Assembly (NCBI GenBank): GCA_034698045.1
Contig: JAQGAU010000951.1
Span: 1 to 22,443, forward strand
Length of the DNA: 22,443 nucleotides
Source: Paramacrobiotus richtersi
Taxonomy: Eukaryota > Tardigrada > Eutardigrada > Parachela > Macrobiotidae
Direction of reading: 5' to 3'
Every line of letters begins with the position of its first letter. The first letter of the stretch is position 1. The notes under the pieces were generated by a model that was not told the origin of the DNA, searched no databases, and saw nothing but the letters and a program-made list of their open reading frames with translations. The translations under genes were made by a program, and so were the position numbers. Positions 1 through 9,459 of this stretch are shown here, piece after piece.

Positions 1-22
1 GTTTTTGGGGTTTTGTTTGTAG

Positions 23-2262
23 GGCGCGTTATCCTTTTATTGCAAGACCATAAAGCCGCGATCACGGGACTTAGCTTCGCGCCTGATGGAAGGTAATGCT
101 GTTCACCAATTTTCTTATTTCTTTACAATTTCTTTTGTTTATCTAATATCTGGTAGAAAGGTTTCGATATGCTTCGCCTTTTTTGAACAGATGAATACTC
201 AACAAACTCTTTAACTTTATCATATTTTCGACATATGCTTCATTTATTTTGTACTTTTTGAAAGTTCTCTGATGTTGTTTTCGTGCACTGATTTAAAACA
301 CGGTTTTTTCCTCCTTTTCAGCTTGGTTTTGGCATCTGGCTCAAAAGACGGCAATGTCAAGCTGTGGGATTTAATGGACGACGGGAATATGTTCAAGACA
401 CTGCACTGCGAGCATTCCAAGCAGATTAATGCTATTGCTTGGTCTCCTGTTGGTCAGCGGATTGCCAGTGTTGGGATTCTGAAAATGGTACGGAAAATGT
501 TTGATTAATCCGTTGAAAAGCTTTGCCGATTGTGAAAATTGTATATGTCGGCCTGTAGCGTATAATTTGTTTATTTTGGCAATATGGCAAGCCGTAGAGT
601 AGTGGCAACATACGTATACAGTACATAACTGTTTCCTTTCTTGGTTGCCGAAGCCAGCTTTAAGTTACTGGTGCTCTTTGCCACCAGCGTTTAGATTTTC
701 TTTTTAATGGTATTACTAACTAGAGATGATTTTCGGCTGATCGTTTATATGAATATCAGAATATGCAATGGCAGATGAAAAATTGCGTTAAAATTACTTA
801 CTGTTGGTTCGCTTTTGTTTCTTGTCTGAAGAAGAAACTTATAATGTTTAGTAAGGAATGTTAAACAATTTACAGATTTTCTTACGTTTGGTTCGTCGAG
901 GTTGAGCGAATCAGATGACGCAAACAGCATATTTTTGTAACCACATGTACAAACATTTTTTTGAATGGTAGTAAACGCGAACTCATTTGTTTCTGAAAAT
1001 TATTTTTTGCAAATTCCGTTAGGGAATCTGCTATTTATTTTATTTATAATTTTAAAAAAATAGGCTATGCTGTGGAACGCCCGCACCGGCGCCCTCGAAC
1101 GCCGCCTGGAGAACGGCCACCAGAACGACGTGACGGGATGTTGTTTCTCCCCCGACGGGGCCTTACTCTTCACCTCCAGTTGCGACACCACCGTTATTTG
1201 CTGGGACGTGGTGACGGGCTCGAAACGGGCAGTGTACGGACACATGTTCCCCCCGCCCCGTCCCATCTTTGCCGGCGGACTGAACGGGCATGAAGTGCGC
1301 GGGGTGACGGTGTGCCGGGATGGCATGCACATTGCTACGCTGTGCAAGGACGGTTACATTCGGGTGTGGAATATTTTTGACGGGGCCGTGCCGGTGGAGA
1401 AGGTGCAGCTGCGCGACTCGAGGGCGGTGCATTATTCGGCGGATGGATTTGTCGTGGCAGTCGGGTGAGAAACTGGTCTTTAACTAAAAAATTTAACGCG
1501 CAGAAGAAAAAAATTTTGCTCCATATCATGTTGTTGTTGTGATTTGGAGTTTGTATGTACAGATATACGATGTATGATACTTTTTTTGACTGACGTACAT
1601 GTACTTTTTGAAGAAATTTATTAAGCAAATTTTACAAATTTATAAAAAAATATTTCAGTTATTTATTTATATACCTTGCTTCAGAATTTTGCCATATGTT
1701 TTCATTGTTCGGGACTTACTTGTTCAGCTTTGTTTGTACCGATTTTTTTGCGCGATACTTCTAGTCTTTTATAAATTTTATATATCTGTAGATTGTGTAA
1801 ATGCAGAGGATTTCGTAAGGCAGAAAGACAAAGAAAGAACAACATCTGCGTTACACGTTAAACATCGAAAACGCATCTTCCATCGCTTTGGAAGAAGTGG
1901 TCTCTACTTACAAAAATTTAACGCGCGAAAAAGTCAATTTTGCCAAAAAGTGCTAAAAATTTTGCTAAAAATAAAATAAAAATAAGTCTATCGTTTCTTC
2001 TTCATTCTTTTTCATTGTACCAGCTTACTCGCAATCCGGAATATGCATTGCATCAGCTTGATTGATCGTTTCATTCGTTTGTGTCTGTTGTAGATGTCAA
2101 AGTGGTAACATTCATTTTTTCGCCTCACCAATGCGCACACCATCCTTACAGCACCGCTGTCGGCTGACCATCCGCCGCCACACAACCGGTCACGATTCGA
2201 AAGCATTACGTGTACCCCGGAAGGCAGCACAATATCTCAATTACGCTGATATCATCACGTGA
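23..2262 (+). CDS. WSB1: WSB1-like WD40 repeat and SOCS-box protein, 3' part (four exons)
   Basis: Exons 23-92, 322-487, 1064-1464 and 2094-2262 join in phase (AG+C, phase 0, GG+A) and give 267 residues; earlier exons lie left of the window, since an acceptor 'tttgtag' precedes base 23. The translation carries several WD40 blades, with WD-type ends KLWDL, MLWNA, ICWDV and RVWNI. It also has the stretch GHMFPPPRPIFAGG, which I recall as characteristic of vertebrate WSB1. The last exon holds the SOCS box: PSLQHRCRLTIRR (Elongin B/C-binding BC-box region), then a Cullin-box-like LRVP and QYLNY. Known family role: substrate receptor of an Elongin B/C-Cullin5-Rbx2 ubiquitin ligase. In this copy the usual LPxP of the Cul5 box reads LRVP. 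The ATG at 1067 is internal, not a start. WSB1 rather than WSB2 is chosen from the FPPPxPIFAGG insert. Confidence 0.9.
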
Positions 2263-2674
2263 AAAGCGCCCTTGTTGACGACGCATTATTATCGCCGGCG
2301 ACCATCATTTGTATGGTTTCGCATGGCTGTACACACCATGTTTACCTGCTTTTTGTACCCTGCCTTGGATTGGAGCGTGCTTTCATCATGCTTTAGGAAA
2401 TCTCGAATCTTATTTATTTGGACTAACCTGGACTGTTGTAGATAGTGCGGTGCGTGCTGCTGCTCCTCTGGACTTTGCTCAATCGGTGTATCAGAGTGGA
2501 GTGTTTTTTTTCTTCGGGGGATTTGTTTAATTTATTTGTACAGTGTATATAGAGGTGTGGAGAATTTTTTGCGCACATTTTTGTTTATTTGTTTTGAATT
2601 TTGGCTGGTGTGTATTTTTTGGCTAGAGGAAGAAATGCTAATTTAACCATAAATTCAGATGGCTTAGATGTGGA

Positions 2675-2680
2675 AATAAA
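2675..2680 (+). terminator. Candidate polyadenylation signal for WSB1
   Basis: An AATAAA hexamer lies about 410 nt after the WSB1 stop. The surroundings are AT-rich, so chance occurrence is likely and the call is weak. Confidence 0.25.
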
Positions 2681-2697
2681 TAAATTGAAGTATAGAA

Positions 2698-2703
2698 TTT
2701 ATT
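2698..2703 (-). terminator. Candidate polyadenylation signal for the four-TM gene
   Basis: TTTATT on the plus strand reads AATAAA on the minus strand, about 350 nt after the four-TM stop at 3051. If used together with the plus-strand signal at 2675, the two convergent transcripts would overlap slightly. This is weak because the DNA is AT-rich. Confidence 0.2.
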
Positions 2704-3050
2704 ATCGTTATTTGCTACATTTTTGTTTATTTGTTCTTAGATGTTTACTTAGTGGCCTGTTAAACTATGAATCGACACGTATTTCTCGTAGTTTAATTAA
2801 CAGTTTTTCAAGTACAACACGAAGAGCGAAAACAGAACAATAAGCGCTAGAAAATGTTGAATAATAATATTAGCAAAGCTGCCCGCTTGGTAACTAATAC
2901 TGTACACGGAAGTTTCAGGAGTTTGAGCAGTTTTACATGGTTAATTACAATTCTTTGGTCAAAAACAGATCCTTATGCACATTTGGTATAAACGCTCGAA
3001 ACAACCAGATCATCCATCGAACAACAAAAAAAAAGTCAAAAGCGAAAATT

Positions 3051-4635
3051 CTAACCAGGAAGTTTGAACTTCTTATACGCCGCTCCGATAGCGTCCGCAC
3101 ACGCGCCGTAATCCGGCATCCCCATCACAAACTGGTTCACCGCACAGAATACGGACGCAATTCCCGATGTTATGAATATTAGTAAATGGCAATTCATCGC
3201 CATCATCTTCAAGATATAAATCTCCTCCAGTACTCCTTCTGGCCAGGAAAGTTCGTCTTGTCCGATCAGCTGCAAATAAAATGAAACACTGGTTTAACCT
3301 ACGAAATAATTCACCAACATTTTATATGAAAAGATCTTAAAACTTCATACTTGCAATAAATCCGACTGTGACAAAGCCAAGTATCCAGGAAGCTAATTAC
3401 TCGACGAGATTTTTCTAACTGGATAAGTAGATATGATACGTAGCAGAAACGGGTAAATTCTATAATTGTTCGTGTGGTATCTGAAAAATTATTTATGACC
3501 GATTTAGTTTATTTACGAATTTGAACAATAACTATGCAAGGTCACGTTCTGGGAATTCATGTTGAGGAAGCCTTGTACAAACTCAATTAGGCCGACATCA
3601 ATTTAACACGGATAAACGCAACGTTTATCAGAGAAGGAATTAAAACTTCCGTTTAGACTCCAATAATTAAATTTACATGATTACATATGTTTACCTTCAC
3701 CACATCCTGTTGAAACCGGATGAGCGATTGGAGCTTGTGTTGCCAGTCGCGTAACGTGCCAAAGATGCCGACGGCGATAAGGGAGAGCGCAAACAGGATA
3801 AAGGAGCAGGTGATGGTAATGCTGAGGAAGGATTTATGTGCTTTGGTCAAACATGGACGGGGGGACGATCGGGACAGTTTAAAAATAAGGATGCCGAGGA
3901 TACCGTTAAACAGTGCCAGGAAGGAAGTTACGAGACCGGCATTTTCAATGCTAAGCAGGGCGGCGCTGGCGGTGGGGTGTTTGAGCATCACTGTAAAACA
4001 ACAACATACACGTAAACATTTTTTATCGAATTTTTATCTTGCCGTTCGGAAAGACGTACACCTATATATGCAACGTGTATGTTATTTTTAACAAAAATTA
4101 CTACAGCACATGTACGGACAAGTGTTCCTGTATCTGTATACTCTGCATAAAGTGTTAAGAATAAAATAATTAAAAATAATACTAATTATAAAATATAAAA
4201 AAAATTAATTAAATTAACAGAATAATTAAGCTAAATAAATACAATTATCAGAGTACGAAGCGTCTGTGATGCACAAATGTGACATTTGCCGTTTTAGATA
4301 CACACCGCTAGATTAAATAAAATTAAATAAATACCCGGCTTCGACTAACTTGTTGCTTCGGTTATGAGTGTGGCCAGTCCAAGTACACACGAAACAATTC
4401 CCAGTCCAAGTATTCCATCCAGCGTGACCTTTAGTGAATGGGCTTTCTTACGCTGCAGCAAGCGAAACAGTCGAATAACTCGGCCTTGATTTTCCGCCAC
4501 AGATCGGAATGATCCACTGCCCGATCCCGGTGGACGGATGCTGAAAGATGGCTTCCGGGAAGTGCCGGTGGTACCGGCACTAATGACAGGATGACGTTTC
4601 TTGATAAACTTGCTCAACACTCGAAAAGACCCCAT
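3051..4635 (-). CDS. Four-transmembrane protein of unrecognised family, 266 aa (three exons)
   Basis: Exons in transcript order are 4635-4350, 3990-3695 and 3269-3051 (286, 296 and 219 nt, 801 in total). They join in phase, with donors GTTAGT and GTAAAC and acceptors ttttacag and tttgcag. A basic, Ser/Gly-rich N-terminal tail of about 68 residues is followed by four hydrophobic segments near residues 70-92, 113-133, 149-173 and 222-244. There is a short basic loop between TM2 and TM3 and a loop of about 48 residues between TM3 and TM4, with a short C-terminal tail. The layout resembles tetraspanin, MS4A or MARVEL-type four-pass proteins, with both ends probably cytosolic. I see no CCG motif in the large loop, so it is not a classical tetraspanin. 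The start ATG at 4635 is the first Met before the basic tail; upstream 5' UTR exons are possible. The family is not recognised and no function is assigned. Confidence 0.75.
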
Positions 4636-5764
4636 TATACAGAGACGTGTGTGTATACGTAAAGGTCGCTGGAAACTTCGCTCAAAAGAGCTAATAAATT
4701 ATCTGATAATAATGAAAATCACGACGCAAATCAGATGATAAATCAGAAACAATTAAGATACATCACAAATGTAAAACTAAATAAGGAAAGATTTTGACTT
4801 CTCATTCAAAATCCAGATACAAACGGATCAATGCACTTTGTTGTGGTAAATAAGTTATTCCGTAGACGTAAACATCATTTGCAATGCGGTTTGTGGAAAC
4901 GTTTCTCTCGTGGGAACTGACAAGTTGCGATGAATATCAGAATGAAAATTGAGTGCACGTACGAGGCAGACGCGAAGGAAAAAAATGGGAATGGATGTTC
5001 GGCTCGGATACGTATGCGTGTGAGCAGCGGTATCTCTTTGTAATTTTGTTGTAATATTATGATTGTGGGCGGTCGTAAAATGCCTGATAAGAGCGGTACC
5101 TCGCACTCTTGAACTTACGAACTGCGCTGACCATTTCGTATGGATCGTAATAAGCAGTTTTTGGATTCCGGCTTATAGGAAATATTTGGTGCGTACAGTT
5201 CAGTTGTAAATTTGTAGCGATAAAAGAATGCTAAAACTATTTATTTAAAGCAAATTTGCTATAAATAAATAGTTTTATAAACAAGTATAAATAAGTAAAT
5301 AAATAAATATAGGTATGAATAAATGTATTTGCTATAAATAAATATTCAAATATTATTACATTCGATGAAAAATTTACAAAGACTGCAGATGAGGTGCTGT
5401 TGATAGTTTTTGTAGTAAACCGAAATAACCGTATGACAAACGACAAAGCTTTATTCAAGAGAAACGTTTTTTTATTTTTTTTCAATTTTCACTGGAACGC
5501 TGCTACCTGTTCAATGTATGGTCACATGGTTACGTGTATAGACGAAAATATAACGGTCTGCGTCTTGTAGCAGTCTTGTTAGTTGTTGCTGGTTAGAATG
5601 TCATACAGTGCGGTACATGCGGCATAGCCAAATAAATATCAATCGTTTGACCGTAAATCCAAATTTATTTCCGTTTTTCCACGCACTTGCAGTTAGGGTG
5701 AAGCCGTTGATTTGTCGTTAAGGTCGTTGGTTCACGTGTCATCTCCGCTACCGTGTATACTTAC
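4636..5764. other. Spacer upstream of the four-TM gene
   Basis: No convincing exon. Open frames here are short or consist of A/T low-complexity sequence. The stretch probably includes the promoter and 5' UTR of the minus-strand four-TM gene. It contains the 46-bp palindrome annotated separately. Confidence 0.4.
5232..5277. repeat. 46-bp near-perfect AT-rich palindrome
   Basis: The two 23-nt arms are complementary at all positions except one A/A pair (5248 and 5261). The centre is AGCAAATTTGCT. Part of the right arm, TTTGCTATAAATAAAT, recurs directly at 5328-5343, so the palindrome lies in a small locally duplicated AT-rich block. Confidence 0.9.
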
Positions 5765-5805
5765 TTGATAGCAATGACACTTTCTGCTTGACGCAGTAAA
5801 GATAC
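5765..5805 (-). other. Exon-like 41-nt block, possible 5' UTR exon
   Basis: On the minus strand a pyrimidine-containing acceptor (ttttttgcag-like, ending at 5806) and a consensus GTAAGT donor (5764-5759) bracket 41 nt. One frame is open and reads VSLLRQAESVIAI. No coding partner in a matching frame was found. The nearest downstream minus-strand gene is the four-TM gene, where an acceptor-like tttccag ends at 4669, 34 nt before its ATG, so a 5' UTR exon is the simplest reading. A chance match is possible. Confidence 0.25.
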
Positions 5806-6198
5806 CTGCAAAAAGCTGGATTATTAAAAATTGTATGACCGATATGAGCACATTGTGAACATGGGCATTTCGTGGCATCGTCCGCGCAGCTTTTCTAGGC
5901 GTAAGCGTGGTAAAATATTGGGTTTGGAAGTGTTTATATGTGCGGCATATCAGAACACTTTACTGAACTTACATTAAGCGCTATTAAATACAAGATGTTT
6001 GTTAGGTGTTAGCACAGGCAAATGTGTAGGTACAGCGCACATATATATCGAAACGCTTTGCTCCTGTCACCTGCAATTTCTGTTTGCAACTAGAACTGCG
6101 TATATATTAATCATGGAAACATTGACATACAACTGCACGCCTCGTATCTTTCGGCACGACATCGCTGAAATTAAGCACCAGTAGGCAGTAGCATCCTC

Positions 6199-6306
6199 AT
6201 GGATGGCCCCGTCCAGAGAACCATTGACGACGGTCCGCAGCGCCTATCGCGGTCATTGCTGGCATTCGGGAACATCGGTTTTATTGTATTTGTATTTATT
6301 TCGTAA
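6199..6306 (+). CDS. Candidate 35-aa small ORF with hydrophobic C-terminus
   Basis: An ATG ORF of 35 codons starts in a GC-rich patch just after an acceptor-like aggcag. The charged N-terminal half is followed by a hydrophobic C-terminal stretch, LLAFGNIGFIVFVFIS, as in single-pass micropeptides. Alternatively the first 25 or so codons are an exon: a GT after codon base 1 (6277) and the acceptor ctgcag at 6381 join in phase to another short open stretch ending at a TGA near 6430. No homologue is recognised, and the antisense frames of the patch are also open, so this is only a candidate. Confidence 0.2.
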   Translation: MDGPVQRTIDDGPQRLSRSLLAFGNIGFIVFVFIS

Positions 6307-6458
6307 CCAGACAAACCCCTTTGTGGGACATACCAAGTCCGATTGCATACTACAAATTTCACAAGAAATTTAACACTGCAGATCTGAAAATCCCAAAACT
6401 CTGGGAGAAGAGATCGCTAGGCAAGCTCTGATACAGTAATCCAGAGTGACCTTCAAGC

Positions 6459-6525
6459 GAAACAGCGGTACCGTTTTGCTCGAAGATTTTTGTCGTCCAT
6501 GTGGCAAAACTGTACCGCTGTTTTC
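6459..6525. repeat. Inverted repeat, about 21-bp arms with 24-nt loop
   Basis: GAAACAGCGGTACCGTTTTGC at 6459-6479 is matched in reverse complement at 6504-6525, with one mismatch and one extra T. The spacer is 24 nt. The transcript could fold into a hairpin, but the stem is shorter than usual for a microRNA precursor. Confidence 0.7.
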
Positions 6526-7448
6526 CCATTACCGGAAAGATATGCTGTCTCCTCGGCCCAAGGATATTACCGTGAGGATGTGTGTAACCTCGCATAAGAA
6601 GCACGAAATGCACTAATTACGTTAACTGTGCCTTCAAATTTTAATAGGTGTCGATTTGTGAAAAACTTGTACTGATGAACTGTATACGGTACCATGCAGG
6701 CTGTCTGGCTTGAGATTTCCTCGCTACTAATTTACATATTCGTGAGCGCAATATTTTGCTTTATTAAAAGGTATTAAAAGTCATCGCGATCGGCAAGCAT
6801 GTCTACTAAAACGCTATGCAAAATCTGAAAGCAAAGCTGTTTTGGAAAACTATGTATATATACACATTACACAGTGAGCAAAAATCGTGCTGATCTTGAT
6901 ATTACTGTATCTACATTTACAATGATATACTCAATATAGGTTACAATGCGAATGTTCAACACGGCTCTGCCATTGCACTACCAAATTCCATGTTCAACAT
7001 GCGGTGATATCAGCTATAACCGGTGACAGTTTATGAATGCATGCGTCCTGAACAAATTAAGCGTTGACGATTTGCACAAAAACTAAACTTACAATTAGCG
7101 TTGCAAAAAGCAAAAGGAAAAAATTGCACAGACGTATCATACTGCTCCTGCAGTTTTATGAACCCTGGTGAACTATAAATATAAAACTCATGTAGGTGAT
7201 TAACAAATACCGAAGTATGAAGATTTTTTTCGGAAACAATAATTATACAGCCAAACTGAAAAATTCATTCCCTTTTTAATTGTGTGCTGCAACACTGAAG
7301 CGTGTTTGCCCTATTCTAACCGGTACAAATTCCCATCTTGAAAGAAGTTCAATACGTTCTGTTCAATAAAAAACATTAACGTCGTCAGAATCAGCATGGA
7401 TCGATAATAAGGATCACCATCGCAATATTCATATTTAATAGCACTTAG

Positions 7449-9027
7449 TTACGCAGCAGGACTGTTAGGATTCCCCACAACTGTATTATTTTCCTGCGCA
7501 AGTAGAATTGTTGGGATGTTCACCAATACATCCGTAAGCACACTTTTCGTTTCGTTCGACACTAGATCACTTCCAACCACAGTAACATTCGAAGAGGCAG
7601 CGTCCACATTCATTGTTAGCGTAGTTGTATCAGAATGCCTTGTCAACGCATCAGAAGGAACAGTGTCGTTCGAAGGGATATCCGTTGTACTAAAGTACCC
7701 TTCCGTAACGTCACCCAAAACAACGCTGTCATTCGACGGTTTCATTGTCGTATTCCCATGACCTTTCTGCGTTAACGTCTTCCTTGTCATGCTCTCCTCA
7801 TACTGCAGCATCAGTTTATCCGCAACCTTTAAGATATTGGGAAAATGGGGACTGCTACGGGGATCCCGCTGCCGCTCGTCTTCCACGTAGTATCCATACT
7901 TCTCTTTCATTCGGAACGCCAGTTTGACGATGGTGGCGGAATTGCAGGCGTTGTCGGTGCAGAGAGCGCTGCATCCGAAGAGCGGGACGGTGGCTTGTTC
8001 TGGAGGGATTCCGTGAGCTTGGATCCGGCCGCAGACAATGTTTTTGGCCTGGTATTCGTGAGGAATAACGGCGGTGCAGTACCGGGAGATTACATACACC
8101 GGGCTGCCGGATTCTTTTCCTGAAAGGTCATCAGCGTATTACAGATAGATGGAGAAAGCGCCAAAAAAGGTTAAAATTTGCGTAAGAGGTAGAAGTATCC
8201 ATGACCTTTAAGCAACTGAGGCCAGTCGTATCATTGCAAGACCTACGCATTCTGTAGTCTAATTTAGTGCTTGTGTTGTTGTTTTTTCCCACCAACGTCG
8301 AAATATTCAGGCCTGTTATAACCGTCGGCACATCTGCGAAGTTTCGGGCGGAAACTTGCTCACATCCCGTCCTACGTAGTATATGTGTTATGAAGCAACT
8401 TACTGAATTCACCCAAAGACGTGATACAAGCCATGGCCATTAGCGGAATCTTGGAATTTTGTAAGCCGATTGTGGAGCGGCAGTTAGTCTGGATGAGCGC
8501 GGGATTGCTGGTCATGTGTGGTGTTTCGCATTCTGGATTGGAGCCATTGACAGAGTGACAAACCAGACAGTTGATGGCCGACGAGGCTAGAAGAAAATCG
8601 TATATAATTAATACAGTAAAACAGTAGAATTATATATATATAATTCTACTGTTTTACTGTATATATAGGCTTATGGGAGCAGTCAGCTAACACGGTAGGA
8701 TGCGCTAGATTATTCACGTTAGCTTCTGGAAAGTCCGGAAGTACTATAAACACAGTACAGTACATATCTACGGTAGGTGAAAACAAAATGGATTATGAAC
8801 ACGTACAGGAAGTACAAATATTTAGGTCTGATTAGGAGCAGTTTTAATCAAACTCACAAAAAACCTAAGTACAACTAAACTTTCATAGAGGTTTCGCGTT
8901 ATACGGACTCTACGTACCCAGATAGTGTTAAGCAACTAATGAGGTAAAATTTTTCAGAAATATACTGTTACTTACGATGCGTTGCTGCCAGAAAAATTCC
9001 GCACAATAACAGAAGAAATCCTGCCAT
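7449..9027 (-). CDS. Secreted Ly6/uPAR-like ten-cysteine protein with Ser/Thr/Asn-rich tail, 301 aa (three exons)
   Basis: Exons in transcript order are 9027-8976, 8586-8404 and 8119-7449 (52, 183 and 671 nt, 906 in total). They join in phase; both donors are GTAAGT. Exon 1 encodes a signal peptide, MAGFLLLLCGIFLAATH, and the mature chain probably begins near residue 18-21. The domain at residues 24-138 has ten cysteines (24, 27, 37, 53, 71, 93, 108, 128, 132, 137). It begins CLVC and ends C-x3-C-x4-CN, the closing pattern typical of Ly6/uPAR three-finger domains, but the spacing is longer than in most. The remaining ~160 residues are rich in Ser, Thr and Asn with at least six N-glycosylation sequons and no cysteine, like a glycosylated stalk. 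I see no strong C-terminal hydrophobic GPI signal, so it may be secreted. The three-finger assignment rests on the cysteine pattern; a specific gene is not recognised. Confidence 0.75.
8611..8662. repeat. Perfect 52-bp palindrome in intron 1 of the Ly6-like gene
   Basis: The 26-nt arms are exact reverse complements with no spacer; the centre is TATATATATA flanked by AGAATTA/TAATTCT. The palindrome lies 25 nt upstream of the exon 2 boundary (8586) inside intron 1, close to the 3' splice site of the minus-strand gene. Confidence 0.97.
8663..8975 (-). other. Remainder of intron 1 of the Ly6-like gene
   Basis: Intron sequence between the palindrome and the GTAAGT donor of exon 1. No further coding signal is visible. 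Confidence 0.5.
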
Positions 9028-9459
9028 TTTCCGACCAAGAATCGCAGCAAATTGTCGATTAAATAATTCCCATTTTTTTGCGAATACTCATTGCACATGG
9101 CCATGTGCGGATAAAAATTCTTCGCTGACAAGGTCTCATGCAGTTAGAGATCTATCGTCACGTTTTCCGCAGCAAAAATCTGGCGCGAGAGTGCAGCGAC
9201 TACGTAAGTTAAACCTTGATCGCATATCAACATGATCTTTTAGTCTGGCTAGATTATTCGTGTGAATTTCGTTTATTTTCACCATCGCTTCGCTTTACCA
9301 GCCACAACACACCTACTTTTCGCCTTCACCCAGTACACAAATCGAGCAACAAAAATCGAGAAAAAAAACTGAAAAATTACAAAATGCATAATTTCCATTT
9401 AGAAATACGGAATACCAATAACAACACGAAAACAACGGAATAAATGGTGAAAATTTCAA
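9028..9459. other. Spacer between BCAS2 3' end and Ly6-like 5' end
   Basis: Both neighbours are on the minus strand, so this holds the BCAS2 3' UTR and the promoter of the Ly6-like gene. No TATA box is obvious. The open frames here have no coding character. Confidence 0.4.
9272..9277 (-). terminator. Candidate polyadenylation signal of BCAS2
   Basis: TTTATT on the plus strand gives AATAAA on the minus strand, about 185 nt past the BCAS2 stop, which is a reasonable 3' UTR length. Not otherwise supported. Confidence 0.35.

Larger units (their letters stand above)
2263..3050. other. Convergent spacer and 3' UTRs between WSB1 and the four-TM gene
   Basis: No exon with good splice signals or coding character is visible. 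The stretch is AT-rich and probably holds the two 3' UTRs of the converging genes. Several AATAAA-like signals exist on both strands. Confidence 0.5.
5806..7448. other. Gene-poor spacer downstream of the Ly6-like gene
   Basis: About 1.6 kb without a gene I can support. A GC-richer patch at about 6190-6280 holds a small ORF candidate, and an inverted repeat lies at 6459-6525. The remainder is AT-rich with no recognisable domain in any frame. Confidence 0.4.

Noticed and set aside
1067-1468. ORF starting ATG at 1067 as a free-standing WD40 gene
   Set aside because: It is an internal exon of WSB1: an acceptor precedes 1064 and a donor interrupts it at 1465, and exons on both sides join in phase.
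1599-1979. 126-codon plus-strand ORF
   Set aside because: It lies wholly in WSB1 intron 3 and is AT-rich with Phe/Ile/Lys/Leu-biased composition and no domain.
5237-5485. 82-codon minus-strand ORF rich in Tyr, Phe and Leu
   Set aside because: It is generated by AT-rich palindromic and low-complexity sequence.
7516-7761. Plus-strand ORF of 81 codons
   Set aside because: It is the antisense shadow of the Ser/Thr-rich tail exon of the Ly6-like gene.
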